43,182 nt of DNA, taken from the NCBI GenBank assembly GCA_902566755.1, contig CACFJR010000006.1:1-43182 (forward strand), read 5' to 3'. Below are positions 17,802 through 27,374 of this stretch, piece by piece. A model generated the notes under the pieces. It did no database searches and had not been told where the DNA came from. It was given only the letters and a program-made list of their open reading frames with translations. A program made the position numbers and the translations under genes. The stretch comes from an uncultured Pelagibacteraceae bacterium (lineage in GTDB: Bacteria > Pseudomonadota > Alphaproteobacteria > Pelagibacterales > Pelagibacteraceae). How positions within the stretch are numbered: the stretch's first letter is position 1; each line of letters begins with the position of its first letter.

Positions 17802-19098
17802 TTCTTTTAGTATAACGTTTTTAATTTTATTTTTTTCAATACAAAATTTGTATGCAGCAGATTTTTATAAAGCATTGCAAGATGCTTATTTAAGTAATCC
17901 AGAATTGAATGCAGAAAGAAAAAATATTTTAGTTTCTGAGGAGGATTTAAAAATTTCAAAAAGTGAGTTTTTACCGTCTGTTACAATAACTGGAACCAAA
18001 AGTGAAGCAACCACCAAAAAATTAACAGATCGTGATGGAACTAGTGCTGCTATTACTGATGTAGATACTGAAACACAAACTGTTACGATAGAGCAAAAAG
18101 TTTTTCAGGGTTTAGGTGGAAAGGCAGATCTTGAAAAAAGTAAAATTGGAATAAATTTAGCAAAAGCAAAATTATTAAAGAAAGAACAAGAAGTTATATT
18201 AAGTGCTGCTGAAGCTTTTACAGGAGTTATCTTAGCTAATAAAAAATTTAAGATAAATAAAGAAAACTTGGATTTATTAGAAAGACAAGTCGAAACAGAT
18301 CAAAATAGACTCGAGAGCGGAATAATTACTTTAGCAGACTTAGCACAATCTGAGTCATCTTTAGCCGGAGCACAAGCTCAATTTATCAGCTCTCAAAACG
18401 ATTTAGTAACTGCAAAACTTCTTTATGAAAAGATTATAGGTCCACTAGATGATATTGATAGCTTAGGTGAAGTTGTAAATATAGAATTTGATATTCCGAC
18501 ATCTCTTCAAAATGCAATTCAAATTTCAAAAGGGAACAATCCAGATCTTACAATTGCTAAACTAGAGTATGACCAATCTGAAAAGGATGTTAAAATTGCT
18601 CTTTCTGAATTTTCACCCTCAGCAACTATTTCAGCCAAGTCTTCTAAATCAGACGATTTTAGCTCATCGTATGATGAAAGAGAACAAGAGACAGTAAGTG
18701 CTGAAATTTCTTGGCCAATATTTCAAGGAGGAAAAAATTCAGCATCTTTTGAAAGAAGCAAGAATTTACAAAATCGAAAACAATTACTTTTAGATAATGC
18801 TGTAAGAACTAATGAAACAAACGTTGCTAGTGCCTGGTCTAATTTTCAATCTTCAGATAGTTTACTATCGTCTGTTCGTGCCCAAGTGAAAGCTGCAGAA
18901 ATTGCTCATGAAGGAATAACTGTTGAGTATGAAACTGGACTTGGAAGAACCACACTTGATGTTATTCAATCAAATACAATTCTTTTAACTGCTAGAATCA
19001 ATCTAGCTAATTCAGAAAGAAACCTCCTATTGTCACAGTTAGAGCTTTTAAAATCTTTAGGTCTTTTGAACGCAAAATATCTCAATATTATTAAGTAA
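17794..19098 (+). CDS. tolC: TolC-family outer membrane efflux/secretion channel
   Basis: A 434-residue outer membrane channel with a signal peptide (MLNSFSITFLILFFSIQNLYAAD). The typical first helix (YKALQDAYLSNPELNAERKN) and its internal repeat (LQNAIQISKGNNPDLTIAKLEYDQSEKDVKIALSEF, quoted in part as NNPDLTIAKLEYD) show the twofold TolC structure. Long coiled-coil stretches (ITLADLAQSESSLAGAQAQ) form the periplasmic tunnel, with GLGRTTLDVIQSN near the end. It works as a trimer with inner membrane pumps encoded elsewhere. Overlap with the kinase gene suggests the same transcript, which would then end before the recA promoter. Confidence 0.93.
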   Translation: MLNSFSITFLILFFSIQNLYAADFYKALQDAYLSNPELNAERKNILVSEEDLKISKSEFLPSVTITGTKSEATTKKLTDRDGTSAAITDVDTETQTVTIEQKVFQGLGGKADLEKSKIGINLAKAKLLKKEQEVILSAAEAFTGVILANKKFKINKENLDLLERQVETDQNRLESGIITLADLAQSESSLAGAQAQFISSQNDLVTAKLLYEKIIGPLDDIDSLGEVVNIEFDIPTSLQNAIQISKGNNPDLTIAKLEYDQSEKDVKIALSEFSPSATISAKSSKSDDFSSSYDEREQETVSAEISWPIFQGGKNSASFERSKNLQNRKQLLLDNAVRTNETNVASAWSNFQSSDSLLSSVRAQVKAAEIAHEGITVEYETGLGRTTLDVIQSNTILLTARINLANSERNLLLSQLELLKSLGLLNAKYLNIIK

Positions 19099-19120
19099 TT
19101 TAGAGCTTTTTATTTAATCC

Positions 19121-19148
19121 TTGCCAATGAGAACAAAATGTGTACATT
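19121..19148 (+). promoter_or_regulatory. Candidate recA promoter with an SOS-like half-conserved box
   Basis: TTGCCA (19121-19126) and TACATT (19143-19148), 16 bases apart, could be the recA promoter. Overlapping it, GAAC (19131-19134)-N7-GTAC (19142-19145) has the spacing of the LexA box GAAC-N7-GAAC with one mismatch in the second half. It lies about 50 bases before the recA ATG. Compared with the perfect box at umuDC it is weak, so this is a tentative reading. Confidence 0.4.
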
Positions 19149-19195
19149 TAAAAGCATGATTCGTATGTTAACAATTAATAAAAAAGAGGCATCAA

Positions 19196-20320
19196 ATGAC
19201 AAAAAATAACTTAAAAGTGGTCAAAACCGCGAAAGATAAAGACTTGGAAAATAAAGAAAAAAATAAAGCTTTAGATGCAGCTATCAGTCAAATTACTGAT
19301 AACTTTGGAAAAGGTTCTGTAATGAAGCTTGGCCAGAAAAAAGCTATGGATATAGAGTCTATTTCTACAGGCTCTCTAAGCTTAGATTTAGCGCTAGGTA
19401 TTGGTGGATTACCAAAAGGAAGAATTATCGAAATTTATGGTCCAGAGTCTTCTGGAAAAACAACACTTGCACTTCAAGTAGTCGCTGAGGCTCAAAAAGC
19501 TGGCGGAATATGTGCATTCGTTGATGCAGAGCACGCTTTAGATCCAGTGTATGCAAAAAAATTAGGTGTAAACACAGAGGAATTATTAATTTCTCAACCT
19601 GACGCTGGTGAGCAAGCACTAGAGATAGCAGATACACTTGTTAAGTCAGGTTCTATCTCTGTAATAGTTATTGACTCAGTTGCAGCATTAACACCAAGAG
19701 CTGAAATTGAAGGAGACATGGGCGATCATCATGTAGGTCTTCAATCAAGATTAATGAGTCAGGCTTTAAGAAAATTAACTAGCTCAATATCGAATACAAA
19801 CACAATGATGATTTTCATTAACCAAATCAGAATGAAAATAGGTGTTATGTTTGGAAGTCCCGAAACTACATCAGGCGGAAATGCATTAAAATTCTACTCA
19901 TCTGTAAGAATGGATATTAGAAGAATTGGTGCGATAAAAGATAAAGATGCAATCATTGGTAACTCTACAAGAGTTAAGGTTGTTAAAAACAAAGTATCTC
20001 CACCATTTAAAGTAGTTGAGTTTGATTTAATGTATGGAAAAGGAATTAGTAAAGTAGGTGAATTAATTGACCTTGGTGCAAAAGCAGAGATTGTTGAAAA
20101 ATCTGGTGCTTGGTATGCATACAAAGGTGAGAAAATTGGCCAAGGAAGAGAAAATGCCAAAATTTACTTAGAACAAAATCCAAAAGTTGCCGCTGAAATA
20201 GAGATGGCAATTAGAGAAAAAGCAGGTGTGATTACTAAAAAAATTGAAGGTAACCCACTTGATCAGGAGAAAATAGAAGCGAGCCAAAAAGAAGAGACTC
20301 CTCCTGTAAAAAAGAATTAG
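19196..20320 (+). CDS. recA: Recombinase RecA
   Basis: RecA forms filaments on single-stranded DNA for recombination and is the co-protease that triggers LexA and UmuD cleavage. Seen here: the N-terminal polymerisation helix ([22 protein letters not shown]), Walker [10 protein letters not shown], the [20 protein letters not shown] segment with loop 1, [20 protein letters not shown] with loop 2, and an acidic-lysine C-terminal tail. Length 374, slightly longer at the N-terminus than E. coli (353). It stands alone with its own candidate promoter and a terminator. It would activate the UmuD encoded 3 kb upstream. Confidence 0.98.
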   Translation: MTKNNLKVVKTAKDKDLENKEKNKALDAAISQITDNFGKGSVMKLGQKKAMDIESISTGSLSLDLALGIGGLPKGRIIEIYGPESSGKTTLALQVVAEAQKAGGICAFVDAEHALDPVYAKKLGVNTEELLISQPDAGEQALEIADTLVKSGSISVIVIDSVAALTPRAEIEGDMGDHHVGLQSRLMSQALRKLTSSISNTNTMMIFINQIRMKIGVMFGSPETTSGGNALKFYSSVRMDIRRIGAIKDKDAIIGNSTRVKVVKNKVSPPFKVVEFDLMYGKGISKVGELIDLGAKAEIVEKSGAWYAYKGEKIGQGRENAKIYLEQNPKVAAEIEMAIREKAGVITKKIEGNPLDQEKIEASQKEETPPVKKN

Positions 20321-20343
20321 CTAAATAGTCATTATTAGTTAAG

Positions 20344-20370
20344 AAAAGGCGCTGTAACAGGCGCCTTTTT
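20344..20370 (+). terminator. Rho-independent terminator after recA
   Basis: AAAAGGCGC (20344-20352) pairs perfectly with GCGCCTTTT (20361-20369) around an eight-base loop and ends in T. It isolates recA from alaS. Confidence 0.9.
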
Positions 20371-20418
20371 CCCCTTAAGATTATAGACATCATTTAAAAA
20401 AGCTGTATTTTAAAAAAT

Positions 20419-23085
20419 ATGGCTCAAAAAACCTTAAATGAAATAAGAAATACTTTTCTCAAATATTTTGAGAAAAATGATCATAAAATAGTTGAGTCTA
20501 GCAACCTTGTTCCAAACAACGACCCAACATTGATGTTTGCCAATTCTGGAATGGTTCAATTTAAAAATGTTTTTACTGGATTAGAAAAAAGAGATTACAA
20601 AAGAGCTACCACTTCTCAAAAATGCGTTAGGGCAGGTGGAAAACATAACGATTTAGAAAATGTTGGATATACCCCAAGACACCATACATTTTTTGAAATG
20701 CTCGGAAACTTTTCTTTTGGGGATTATTTTAAAGAGAGAGCAATAGAGCTTGCATGGAATTTGATAACTAAAGATTTTGGATTAGATAAAAATAGACTTT
20801 ATTTTACCGTTTTTAATGAAGATGAAGAAGCATTTAAACTTTGGAAAAAAATATCAGGCTTAAATGAAAATAAAATAATCAAAATTTCTACTTCAGATAA
20901 TTTTTGGTCAATGGGTGAAACAGGTCCATGTGGACCCTGTTCTGAAATTTTTTATGATCATGGAGATCATTTAAAAGGCGGGCTTCCTGGGAGCAAAGAC
21001 CAAGATGGCGATAGATATATTGAGATTTGGAACTTAGTTTTCATGCAATATGAACAGGTTTCAAAAGATAAAAGAATAGATTTACCTAAACCTTCAGTAG
21101 ATACAGGTATGGGCCTTGAAAGAATGGCAGCTCTCCTTCAGGGAACACATGATAATTATAAAACTGATCATTTTTTAAAATTAATAAGTTCAATCTCTGA
21201 GACTGTAAAAGTAAAACCCAATGAAAATAATTTATCAAGTTTTAGAGTTATAGCTGATCATTTAAGGGCGAGTTCGTTTCTTCTTGCTGAAGGTGTACTA
21301 CCATCTAATGAAGGAAGAGGCTATGTACTTAGAAGAATTATGAGAAGAGGAATGAGACACTCACATTTATTAGGATCTAAAGAACCAATTTTTTTTAATA
21401 TTTTCAAAACTCTTTTAGATGAAATGTCTAAAAATTATCCAGAGTTAAAAAGAGCAGAGTCACTTATCAAAGAAACCTTGAAAATGGAGGAAGAAAAATT
21501 TTTGGTTTTATTAGAAAGAGGCATGAAAATTCTGGATGATGAAATCTCAAAAATAGACAAGGTTCTGCCTGGAGAAGTTGCTTTCAAACTTTATGATACT
21601 TACGGATTTCCGTTAGATTTAACTGAAGATATTCTTAAGAACGAATCTCTCAAAGTAGATAACACAAAATTTGATGAGATGATGAAAAAAAGTAGAGAAC
21701 TTGCAAAGAAAAATTGGAAAGGTTCAGGGGATAGTTCAGTCAGTGAAATTTGGTTTAATCTAAAAGAGAAAATCGGTCCTACTGAATTTTTAGGTTATGA
21801 GACTAATCAGGCTGAAGGAAGTGTTACTGCAATAATTAAAGATGATAAAGAAATTCAACAATTGAAAGAAGGCGAAGAAGGACAAATTATTTTAAATCAA
21901 ACCCCTTTTTATGGGGAGTCCGGTGGTCAGGTTGGTGACAAAGGCACGATAACTTCGGGTGAAAATGAATTTGAGGTAACTGATGTTCAAAAAAAAATAG
22001 GAAACTTATTTGTCCACTTTGGTAAAGTTTCAAAAGGATCAATTAAACTTAAAGATAATGTTGAATTAAAAATAAACACAGAAAGACGTCAAAACATAAG
22101 AGCATATCACTCAGCAACGCATTTATTACATGAGTCTCTTAGAAGAACTTTAGGAACACATGTAATGCAAAAAGGATCATTAGTTGCGCCAGACAGATTA
22201 AGATTTGATTTTAGTCATATGAAACCAATCACAGATGAAGAAATGAAAAAAATCGATGAAAATGTTAATAAGTTTATAAACTCAAAAACTGAAGTTGTTA
22301 CACGACTAATGACTCCTGAAGAGGGAATTGAACAAGGGGCAATGGCTTTATTCGGTGAAAAATATGGAGATGAAGTTAGAGTTGTGTTTATGGGTGAAGA
22401 AGGTAACAAATATTTTTCAACAGAACTTTGTGGTGGAACCCATGTAAAAAACACTGGCGAGATTGGTAAATTTAAAGTGGTTAGCCAATCGTCAATAGCT
22501 GCGGGTGTTAGAAGGGTTGAAGCATTAAGAGATAAACAACTTGAAGAATATCTTAAGTCAAAAGATAAGATGTCTAGTTTGTCTTCCCAAAAAAATGAAG
22601 AAACTATCAAATCGTTATCAAGTGAAATCACTAAGCTTGGAGGAAAACCAATTAAAAAATCTGAAGATCTTAAAATTACGATTAAGGAGCTGACAAAACA
22701 ATTAGAGGAAATAACAGTAAAAAGTATTTTATCAGATAAGAATAAAAATATTGTAAAAGATGAGAATATTAAAAAAATAAACATTAGATTTCAAAAAATA
22801 GATGACTTACCTTTTAAAGAACTAAGAAGACTTGTTGATCAAGGTAAGAAAGATATCAAAGATGGAATTGTAGTTATATATGCAATTAAAGATGATAAAA
22901 TTGGTTTAGCAGTAGGAGTTACAGACACTTTAACTAAAAAGTACGATGCAATAAAATTTGTAAAATCTGGTTCAAAAATTCTTGGTGGCAAAGGTGGTGG
23001 AGGTAGATCTGATTTTGCCCAAGCCGGTGGAGTCCATTCAAATAAAATAGAAGAAAGTTTTGAAAAGATTAAAAGTTTAATTTAA
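20419..23085 (+). CDS. alaS: Alanine--tRNA ligase AlaS
   Basis: Class II synthetase charging tRNA-Ala. The catalytic core has [27 protein letters not shown] and [24 protein letters not shown] is motif 3. The editing domain keeps its zinc ligands, HSATHLLH (HxxxH) and ELCGGTHV (CxxxH). The C-terminal DHHA1 part ends in [16 protein letters not shown]. All domains are complete; 888 residues is the usual size. No strong Shine-Dalgarno is seen. The stop overlaps the end of icd on the other strand by nine bases. Confidence 0.98.
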   Translation: MAQKTLNEIRNTFLKYFEKNDHKIVESSNLVPNNDPTLMFANSGMVQFKNVFTGLEKRDYKRATTSQKCVRAGGKHNDLENVGYTPRHHTFFEMLGNFSFGDYFKERAIELAWNLITKDFGLDKNRLYFTVFNEDEEAFKLWKKISGLNENKIIKISTSDNFWSMGETGPCGPCSEIFYDHGDHLKGGLPGSKDQDGDRYIEIWNLVFMQYEQVSKDKRIDLPKPSVDTGMGLERMAALLQGTHDNYKTDHFLKLISSISETVKVKPNENNLSSFRVIADHLRASSFLLAEGVLPSNEGRGYVLRRIMRRGMRHSHLLGSKEPIFFNIFKTLLDEMSKNYPELKRAESLIKETLKMEEEKFLVLLERGMKILDDEISKIDKVLPGEVAFKLYDTYGFPLDLTEDILKNESLKVDNTKFDEMMKKSRELAKKNWKGSGDSSVSEIWFNLKEKIGPTEFLGYETNQAEGSVTAIIKDDKEIQQLKEGEEGQIILNQTPFYGESGGQVGDKGTITSGENEFEVTDVQKKIGNLFVHFGKVSKGSIKLKDNVELKINTERRQNIRAYHSATHLLHESLRRTLGTHVMQKGSLVAPDRLRFDFSHMKPITDEEMKKIDENVNKFINSKTEVVTRLMTPEEGIEQGAMALFGEKYGDEVRVVFMGEEGNKYFSTELCGGTHVKNTGEIGKFKVVSQSSIAAGVRRVEALRDKQLEEYLKSKDKMSSLSSQKNEETIKSLSSEITKLGGKPIKKSEDLKITIKELTKQLEEITVKSILSDKNKNIVKDENIKKINIRFQKIDDLPFKELRRLVDQGKKDIKDGIVVIYAIKDDKIGLAVGVTDTLTKKYDAIKFVKSGSKILGGKGGGGRSDFAQAGGVHSNKIEESFEKIKSLI

Positions 23086-24291
23086 TTTCTTTTTTAAATT
23101 TCCATCAATTGCATCAAGAAATTGATTTGTAGTAAGGTATTTTTGATTTGTATCTATTAAAATTGCTAAGTCTTTAGTCATTGATCCAGTTTCAACACAA
23201 TCAATACAAACCTTTTCTAACGTATTTGCAAATTTTATCAGCTCATCATTTGCATCTAATTTTCCTCTATGAGCAAGTCCTCTAGTCCAAGCAAAAATTG
23301 ATGCTATAGGATTTGTTGAAGTTTCTTTTCCTTGTTGATGCATTCGATAATGTCTCGTAACAGTTCCATGAGCAGCCTCTGCCTCCATTGTTCTCCCATC
23401 TGGTGCGAGTAAGACACTTGTCATTAGTCCAAGGGAACCATATCCTTGAGCAACAGTATCTGATTGAACGTCACCATCATAGTTTTTACAAGCCCAAATA
23501 TATTTACCGCTCCACTTCATTGCGCAAGCAACCATGTCATCTATAAGCCTATGTTCATAAGTTAAATTATTCTTTTCAAATGACGATTTAAATTCTTTTT
23601 CAAAAACAGCCTGAAATATGTCTTTAAATCTTCCATCGTAAGTTTTTAAAATCGTGTTTTTTGTTGATAGGTAAACTGGCCACTTTTTAATCAAACCATA
23701 GTTAAAACAAGATCGAGCAAAATCTTCTATTGATTTATCTAAATTGTACATCGACAAAGCCACCCCTGATCCAGGGAAATTAAATACTTCATAATTTTTG
23801 GTATCTTTACCGTCTTCAGAAGTCCATTTAATTTCAAGTTTTCCTTTACCAGGAACTTTAAAATCGGTTGCTCTATATTGGTCACCAAATGCATGTCTTC
23901 CAATAATCACAGGATCAGTCCATGATGGTACCAATCTTGGAACATTTTTACAAATAATGGGCTCTCTAAATACAGTTCCTCCAATGATATTTCTAATTGT
24001 ACCGTTTGGAGATCTCCACATCTTTTTTAAATTAAATTCTTTTACTCGTGCTTCGTCTGGAGTAATTGTTGCACACTTAATACCTACACCATTCTTTTTA
24101 ATTGCATTCGCACAATCAATAGTTATTTGATCTGACGTATTATCCCTGCTTTTCATACCAAGATCATAATATTCAATACCTAAATCTAAATACGGTAATA
24201 TCAGTTTATTCTTAATAAACTCCCAAATTACTCTTGTCATTTCATCGCCATCCAACTCGACGATTGGGTTTTTGACCTTAATTTTGCTCAT
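23077..24291 (-). CDS. icd: NADP-dependent isocitrate dehydrogenase (eukaryotic-like dimeric type)
   Basis: It oxidises isocitrate to 2-oxoglutarate in the TCA cycle. The 404 residues and the sequence start ([20 protein letters not shown]) belong to the dimeric subfamily shared with mitochondria, not the E. coli type. [22 protein letters not shown] is the substrate-binding region with the Ser and Arg residues. Later [34 protein letters not shown] with metal-binding Asp, and [12 protein letters not shown] followed by [14 protein letters not shown] form the NADP site. It converges on alaS with nine bases of overlap and is divergent from psd. Confidence 0.97.
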   Translation of the reverse strand: MSKIKVKNPIVELDGDEMTRVIWEFIKNKLILPYLDLGIEYYDLGMKSRDNTSDQITIDCANAIKKNGVGIKCATITPDEARVKEFNLKKMWRSPNGTIRNIIGGTVFREPIICKNVPRLVPSWTDPVIIGRHAFGDQYRATDFKVPGKGKLEIKWTSEDGKDTKNYEVFNFPGSGVALSMYNLDKSIEDFARSCFNYGLIKKWPVYLSTKNTILKTYDGRFKDIFQAVFEKEFKSSFEKNNLTYEHRLIDDMVACAMKWSGKYIWACKNYDGDVQSDTVAQGYGSLGLMTSVLLAPDGRTMEAEAAHGTVTRHYRMHQQGKETSTNPIASIFAWTRGLAHRGKLDANDELIKFANTLEKVCIDCVETGSMTKDLAILIDTNQKYLTTNQFLDAIDGNLKKKLN

Positions 24292-24367
24292 ATTTATGTA
24301 TAAATCTTAGTAATTGAATTTCTGCTTTTTATATACATATTAATCAGAAATTATCAAATAAAGGATT

Positions 24368-25015
24368 ATGATAGATAAAGTTTTTCCGAAAATACATAAC
24401 GAGGGTTATAAGTTTTTAGTAATCTTTGGACTTGGAACACTAGTTTTATATTTAATAAGTGGTTTCTTGGGTCTAATAGGTGTTATTCTTACAATATGGG
24501 TTTACTATTTTTTTAGAGATCCAGAAAGATTTCCAATAAATGATGAAAATTATCTTGTTAGTCCGGCTGATGGATTAGTGATAAAAGTTGAAGAAGTTAA
24601 TGGTCCTTCAGAACTTTCCTTAGAGAATAAAAAATTTACCAAAGTAAGTGTGTTCATGAATGTTTTCGATTGCCACGTAAACAGGATTCCATGTAGTGGT
24701 GAAATTGAAGAAATTCTATATAAACCAGGCAAGTTTTTAAATGCATCTCTAGACAAAGCCAGCGAAGACAATGAAAGAAATTATTATAAAATTAAAAATA
24801 GTAATGGTGATCAGGTTGTAGTTGTTCAGATTGCTGGTTTGATTGCTAGGCGTATTGTGACTGAGATAAACAAAGGAGAAAAACTAAACCAAGGTGATCG
24901 AATAGGGATGATTAGATTCGGTAGTAGGGCAGACATATACTTTGAAAATTATACACCTTTAGTAAAAGTAAATCAAAGAGCAGTGGCTGGTGAGACTTTA
25001 ATTGCAAAAAAATAA
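24368..25015 (+). CDS. psd: Phosphatidylserine decarboxylase proenzyme (short form)
   Basis: It makes phosphatidylethanolamine from phosphatidylserine at the inner membrane. A hydrophobic N-terminal hairpin (FLVIFGLGTLVLYLISGFLG) anchors the protein. VSPADGLVIKVEEV and NVFDCHVNRIPCSGEI are conserved core motifs. IGMIRFGSRADIYF holds the Gly-Ser self-cleavage site that produces the pyruvoyl group. The 215-residue length marks the short Psd subfamily. AAGGATT just upstream provides a modest ribosome binding site. One base separates it from pssA, the preceding pathway enzyme. Confidence 0.95.
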   Translation: MIDKVFPKIHNEGYKFLVIFGLGTLVLYLISGFLGLIGVILTIWVYYFFRDPERFPINDENYLVSPADGLVIKVEEVNGPSELSLENKKFTKVSVFMNVFDCHVNRIPCSGEIEEILYKPGKFLNASLDKASEDNERNYYKIKNSNGDQVVVVQIAGLIARRIVTEINKGEKLNQGDRIGMIRFGSRADIYFENYTPLVKVNQRAVAGETLIAKK

Positions 25016-25016
25016 A

Positions 25017-25814
25017 ATGGAACAACAAAATAAAAATTTCAAATTAGTTGCGAACAAAAAAACAAGATCAATTTTACCTAACATGTTTACACTAGTAGGC
25101 GTATGTATAGGTTTAACGTCTATTAAATTTGCTTTTGATGGCAGCTTTGGTTTTGCAGTTCTTGCAATATTAGTTGCGGGTATTATAGATGGTCTTGATG
25201 GAAGAATTGCACGACTTATTAAAGGAACATCTGAGGTTGGTAAAGAACTTGACTCATTAACGGATGTTATAAGCTTTGGGGTTGCTCCGGCTTTTATAAT
25301 GTATTTTTGGTCCTTAAATAATCTTGGAAGAGTAGGATGGTTAGTTTGTTTAATTTATGTAATTTGTGTCGCTTTAAGGTTGGCGAGATTTAATATTACC
25401 TCTAATACGAATGCAAAATGGAAAGACAATTTTTTTGAAGGCGTCCCTTCGCCGGCTGGAGGTATTTTAGTTTTATTTCCATTAATTTATGGTTTTAGTG
25501 AATTTCAACTTTTTTCAATTGAAAACAAATATCTAGTCCCTGGTTTTTTTATTTTAACATCAATACTATTAATCAGCAAAATACCAACTTACTCTTTTAA
25601 AAAGATTGTAGTCCCTAGAAGATTAACAATCTTTTTATTATTTACGTTAATTTTGTTTTTTGGGTTATTATTAATCTATACTTATAACGTTATAGTAATA
25701 TCAACGTTAATATACTTACTTCTTATACCAATTAGCTTTTTCCATTTTCGTAAACTGTCCAAAAAATTTAGTCATGTAAGTCAAGATGGTGAAGATCAAG
25801 AAGATGTCCTTTAA
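25017..25814 (+). CDS. pssA: CDP-diacylglycerol--serine O-phosphatidyltransferase PssA
   Basis: It makes phosphatidylserine from CDP-diacylglycerol and serine. The CDP-alcohol phosphatidyltransferase motif is complete: DGLDGRIARLIKGTSEVGKE with LDSLTD, the D-G...A-R...G-x3-D-x3-D signature. Several hydrophobic helices follow; the sequence ends in a soluble acidic tail (VSQDGEDQEDVL). I use the ATG at 25017, one base after the psd stop; an upstream TTG at 25002 would lie inside psd. psd and pssA form a two-step phosphatidylethanolamine operon. The following glycosyltransferase ATG directly abuts the stop. Confidence 0.95.
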   Translation: MEQQNKNFKLVANKKTRSILPNMFTLVGVCIGLTSIKFAFDGSFGFAVLAILVAGIIDGLDGRIARLIKGTSEVGKELDSLTDVISFGVAPAFIMYFWSLNNLGRVGWLVCLIYVICVALRLARFNITSNTNAKWKDNFFEGVPSPAGGILVLFPLIYGFSEFQLFSIENKYLVPGFFILTSILLISKIPTYSFKKIVVPRRLTIFLLFTLILFFGLLLIYTYNVIVISTLIYLLLIPISFFHFRKLSKKFSHVSQDGEDQEDVL

Positions 25815-26729
25815 ATGAAAACAAAAGCTATAGTTTCTTTAGCAGATGAAAAGTATTTTGATTTATTAATTGAATTAATTGACTCAATCAAAAAGAAACC
25901 TGAGAGCAAAGATATTGCAATTTGCGTGCTTGATGCAGGTTTAAATGACAATCAAAGAGAACAATTAAAAAAGAAGGTTGATGAAGTTGCAAAAGCAGAG
26001 TGGGATATTGAAGTTTCAAATCTAAAAGTAATGGGAAAAGAATGGCTCAAAAGTCAAGTGTCTCGGGCATTTCTACCAAAATATTTTCCAAAATATAAGA
26101 AGTATCTTTGGATAGACTGTGATGCATGGGTCAATGATTGGAAGTGTGTAGAATTATATTTCAAAGCATGTGAAAAGGGGAAATTGGGAATAACTCAAAC
26201 AATGGGCCCAGGCTATAAAATAATGTCAAAAGTAAAATGGTTATTTGGAAAATTAGCAATTGTTAAAAGCCAAAATTTTAAACATGCTCTTTCGTCAAAT
26301 ATTGATATTTCAAAATCAAGAAAACTTGCGTTTGCACCCCACATTAATATTGGTGTATTTTCACTTCAAAAAAATTCACCTTGCTGGGAAGTATGGCAAA
26401 AAAATCTAAGACAAACTTTAAAAAGTGGAAAAATTTTTGGCTCAGAAGGGTTAGCAATTAATCTAAGTGTTTACATAGACGAAATTGATACAGAATTTTT
26501 ACCATTAAATTGTAATTGGATTGCAAGTAATTTACTTCCAAAATATGATAGCAATCAAAAGACATTTGTAGAGCCTTACTTGCCAAATAATAAAATCGGC
26601 ATCATGCACTTAGCTGCAGGAATTTGGAAAGATAATGTCGACATGAGATTAGATAAAAATGTAAAAATTGATATTTATAATCTTGAAGATCAAAAAGAAC
26701 TTAAAAGTTTAAGGTTTAATAATAGTTGA
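25815..26729 (+). CDS. Putative GT-A type (family 8-like) glycosyltransferase
   Basis: A soluble 304-residue protein. It starts KAIVSLADEKYFDLLIELIDSI, as GT8-type sugar transferases do, and YLWIDCDAWV near residues 98-105 gives the Asp-x-Asp metal motif (Asp101, Asp103) after a hydrophobic strand. The later stretch APHINIGVFSLQK and LPLNCNWIASN resembles the acceptor-side loops, with IGIMHLAAG near the end giving the family's late His. I infer it acts on a surface glycan or lipid. It abuts pssA at the start and overlaps rlmE by four bases (TTGA). Confidence 0.7.
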   Translation: MKTKAIVSLADEKYFDLLIELIDSIKKKPESKDIAICVLDAGLNDNQREQLKKKVDEVAKAEWDIEVSNLKVMGKEWLKSQVSRAFLPKYFPKYKKYLWIDCDAWVNDWKCVELYFKACEKGKLGITQTMGPGYKIMSKVKWLFGKLAIVKSQNFKHALSSNIDISKSRKLAFAPHINIGVFSLQKNSPCWEVWQKNLRQTLKSGKIFGSEGLAINLSVYIDEIDTEFLPLNCNWIASNLLPKYDSNQKTFVEPYLPNNKIGIMHLAAGIWKDNVDMRLDKNVKIDIYNLEDQKELKSLRFNNS

Positions 26730-27337
26730 AAAAAAATAAGATATCTAAAAGTTGGGTTATAAGACAAAGAAAAGACAAATATGTTCGTCAATCAAAGTTA
26801 GAAGGTTATAGATCGAGGGCAGTATATAAACTTAAAGAATTAGACGAAAAATTTAAAATTATTAAAAATAATTTAAATATTTTGGATGTGGGCTCTGCAC
26901 CTGGAAGCTGGACACAGTATCTATCTGAAAAATCAAAAGGTTCAAAAATAATGTCTATTGATCTTAAAGAAGTTGAGAAAATACAAGACGTTTATCATGT
27001 TGTCGGTGATTTTTTAGATAATAAAAACCAAAAAATGATTGCAGATTATTTTCCAAAAAAAATAGATCTTGTAGTTTCTGATATGGCGGTTAATACAACT
27101 GGAAATAAAAATTTAGATTCAATTCAAACGGGTGAACTTTCTTTAACAGCAATGCACTTTGCTATTGGTATGCTGCGACCAAAAGGAATTTTTTTATCAA
27201 AAATTTTTATGGGCTCAACATTTAATGAAATAGTTGAAAATGCAAAAAAAAACTTTAAAGAAAGTAAAATCTTTAAACCACCTTCTAGTAGAAAAGACTC
27301 AAAAGAAAGCTTTATCATCTGTAAAAATTTAAGATAG
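26726..27337 (+). CDS. rlmE: 23S rRNA (uridine-2'-O) methyltransferase RlmE (FtsJ/RrmJ)
   Basis: It methylates U2552 of 23S rRNA in the A-loop during late 50S assembly. The protein keeps the RlmE fold: KDKYVRQSKLEGYRSRAVYKL with the first catalytic Lys, NILDVGSAPGSWTQYL as SAM motif I, VVSDMAVNTTGN with the catalytic Asp, FLSKIFMG with the second Lys, and SKESFIICKN with the Glu, completing the K-D-K-E tetrad. Length is 203 residues. The start is TTG, inside the stop of the glycosyltransferase, which suggests translational coupling. Confidence 0.94.
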   Translation: MKKNKISKSWVIRQRKDKYVRQSKLEGYRSRAVYKLKELDEKFKIIKNNLNILDVGSAPGSWTQYLSEKSKGSKIMSIDLKEVEKIQDVYHVVGDFLDNKNQKMIADYFPKKIDLVVSDMAVNTTGNKNLDSIQTGELSLTAMHFAIGMLRPKGIFLSKIFMGSTFNEIVENAKKNFKESKIFKPPSSRKDSKESFIICKNLR

Positions 27338-27374
27338 TCACTTTTAAATTTTCAGGAATCGTATATAAACTATT

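Noticed and set aside
22215..22784. Long open frame of 189 codons antisense to alaS
   Set aside because: It mirrors a Glu/Lys-rich stretch of AlaS and has low-complexity Ser/Leu/Phe composition with no motif; alaS itself is certain.
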